From contig JAMONK010000087.1 of the NCBI GenBank assembly GCA_027065835.1, positions 1 to 12,996 on the forward strand: a DNA stretch of 12,996 bases, in the 5' to 3' direction. How positions within the stretch are numbered: position 1 is the stretch's first letter; each line of letters begins with the position of its first letter. Source of the DNA: Thermococcus sp. GTDB lineage: Archaea > Methanobacteriota_B > Thermococci > Thermococcales > Thermococcaceae. The position numbers were made by a program, and so were the translations under genes. The notes under the pieces were generated by a model. The model was not told the DNA's origin and did not search any database. It worked only from the letters and a program-made list of their open reading frames with translations. This document shows, in pieces, positions 12,738-12,996 of the stretch.

Positions 12738-12996
12738 TCACAGAAGTTCTTCCAGGAGTTTCTTTCTCTTGGCTTCGTACTCCTCCTGGGTTATCAGACC
12801 CTCCTCATAGAGTTCCTTCAGGAGGGATAGCTTCTCTTTAACGCCCTCTTTTGGAGATGGCTGGGGTTGGGGGGCTTGTTGAGGGGGCTGCTGTGGTGGC
12901 TGTTGGGGTTGTGGGTACTGGCCGGGGGGCGCCTGGGGATATCCTCCTCCGAAGAGGTAGGGTATCGCCACCAGCCCGGCGCCCATGGCCGCTCCC
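12738..12996 (-). CDS. SHOCT-domain protein with Pro/Gln-rich linker (5' part outside window)
   Basis: The visible C-terminal part ends with a clear SHOCT motif: EKLSLLKELYEEGLITQEEY followed by EAKRKKLLEEL. SHOCT is a short helical module often at the end of membrane or oligomeric proteins, where it aids assembly. Before it is a low-complexity linker of about 30 residues made almost only of Pro and Gln, and before that a hydrophobic Gly/Ala-rich stretch (GAGLVAIPYLFGGG) like a membrane or membrane-near segment. An ATG at 12986 would give 82 residues, but the frame stays open to the window edge with a Gly/Ala-rich reading (GAAMGAG), so the true start may be outside. First visible gene of the three-gene operon. 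Confidence 0.7.
   Translation of the reverse strand, partial: GAAMGAGLVAIPYLFGGGYPQAPPGQYPQPQQPPQQPPQQAPQPQPSPKEGVKEKLSLLKELYEEGLITQEEYEAKRKKLLEELL

Noticed and set aside
12845..12945. Repetitive GC-rich tract near the right end, considered as a tandem repeat or CRISPR-like array
   Set aside because: It is in frame and encodes the Pro/Gln-rich linker of the SHOCT protein; there are no regular repeat-spacer units.

Overview
The window looks like chromosomal DNA of a hyperthermophilic archaeon of the order Thermococcales, most likely a Thermococcus of moderately high GC. The evidence is the gene content (archaeal-type t6A methylthiotransferase, single-domain TRAM protein, stand-alone AsnC/Lrp ligand-binding domain, Pit plus DUF47, S9 acylaminoacyl peptidase), GGTG/GGTGA-type ribosome binding sites, TTTAWA-type TATA boxes about 27 bases before predicted starts, and short gene spacing. 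No tRNA, rRNA, CRISPR array, insertion sequence or transfer sign was seen. All assignments come from reading the sequence, without database searches.

Layout. (1) 1-925, minus: three overlapping genes for the E, F and G subunits of an Mrp-type cation/proton antiporter module; G runs off the left edge. Such modules occur as plain antiporters and as the ion-translocating part of Thermococcales membrane-bound hydrogenase (Mbh) and its sulfur-linked paralogue (Mbx/Mbs). Two exact matches to the SurR motif GTTn3AACn5GTT upstream favour the latter two. (2) 926-1254: non-coding divergent region with the SurR-like sites, a TATA box and a hairpin leader. (3) 1255-2836, plus: TRAM protein, then a CDKAL1/eMtaB-like tRNA methylthiotransferase whose stop abuts that of a convergent cupin gene (2837-3196). 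(4) 3291-6909, plus: a lipoprotein metallophosphoesterase, a Pit phosphate permease and a DUF47 Pit-accessory protein, which together suggest phosphate release, uptake and control. (5) 6963-8184: a stand-alone Lrp-type ligand-binding domain and a divergent small kinase-like protein sharing a 52-base promoter region, then a four-helix membrane protein overlapping the kinase 3' end. (6) 8303-10177, plus: acylaminoacyl peptidase of the S9 family. (7) 10216-12996, minus: a tight three-gene operon of poorly understood proteins: a SHOCT-domain protein with a Pro/Gln-rich linker, a helical-repeat-like protein with four metal-type cysteines, and a zinc-ribbon protein with a repeated LP(Y/F)W element.

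The best candidates for undescribed biology are the zinc-ribbon/helical/SHOCT operon, the inverted repeat directly upstream of the phosphate permease promoter, the identical palindromes at both start regions of the cupin/phosphoesterase pair, and the mutually overlapping Lrp/kinase promoters. The SurR-like sites link the antiporter module to known sulfur/hydrogen control.
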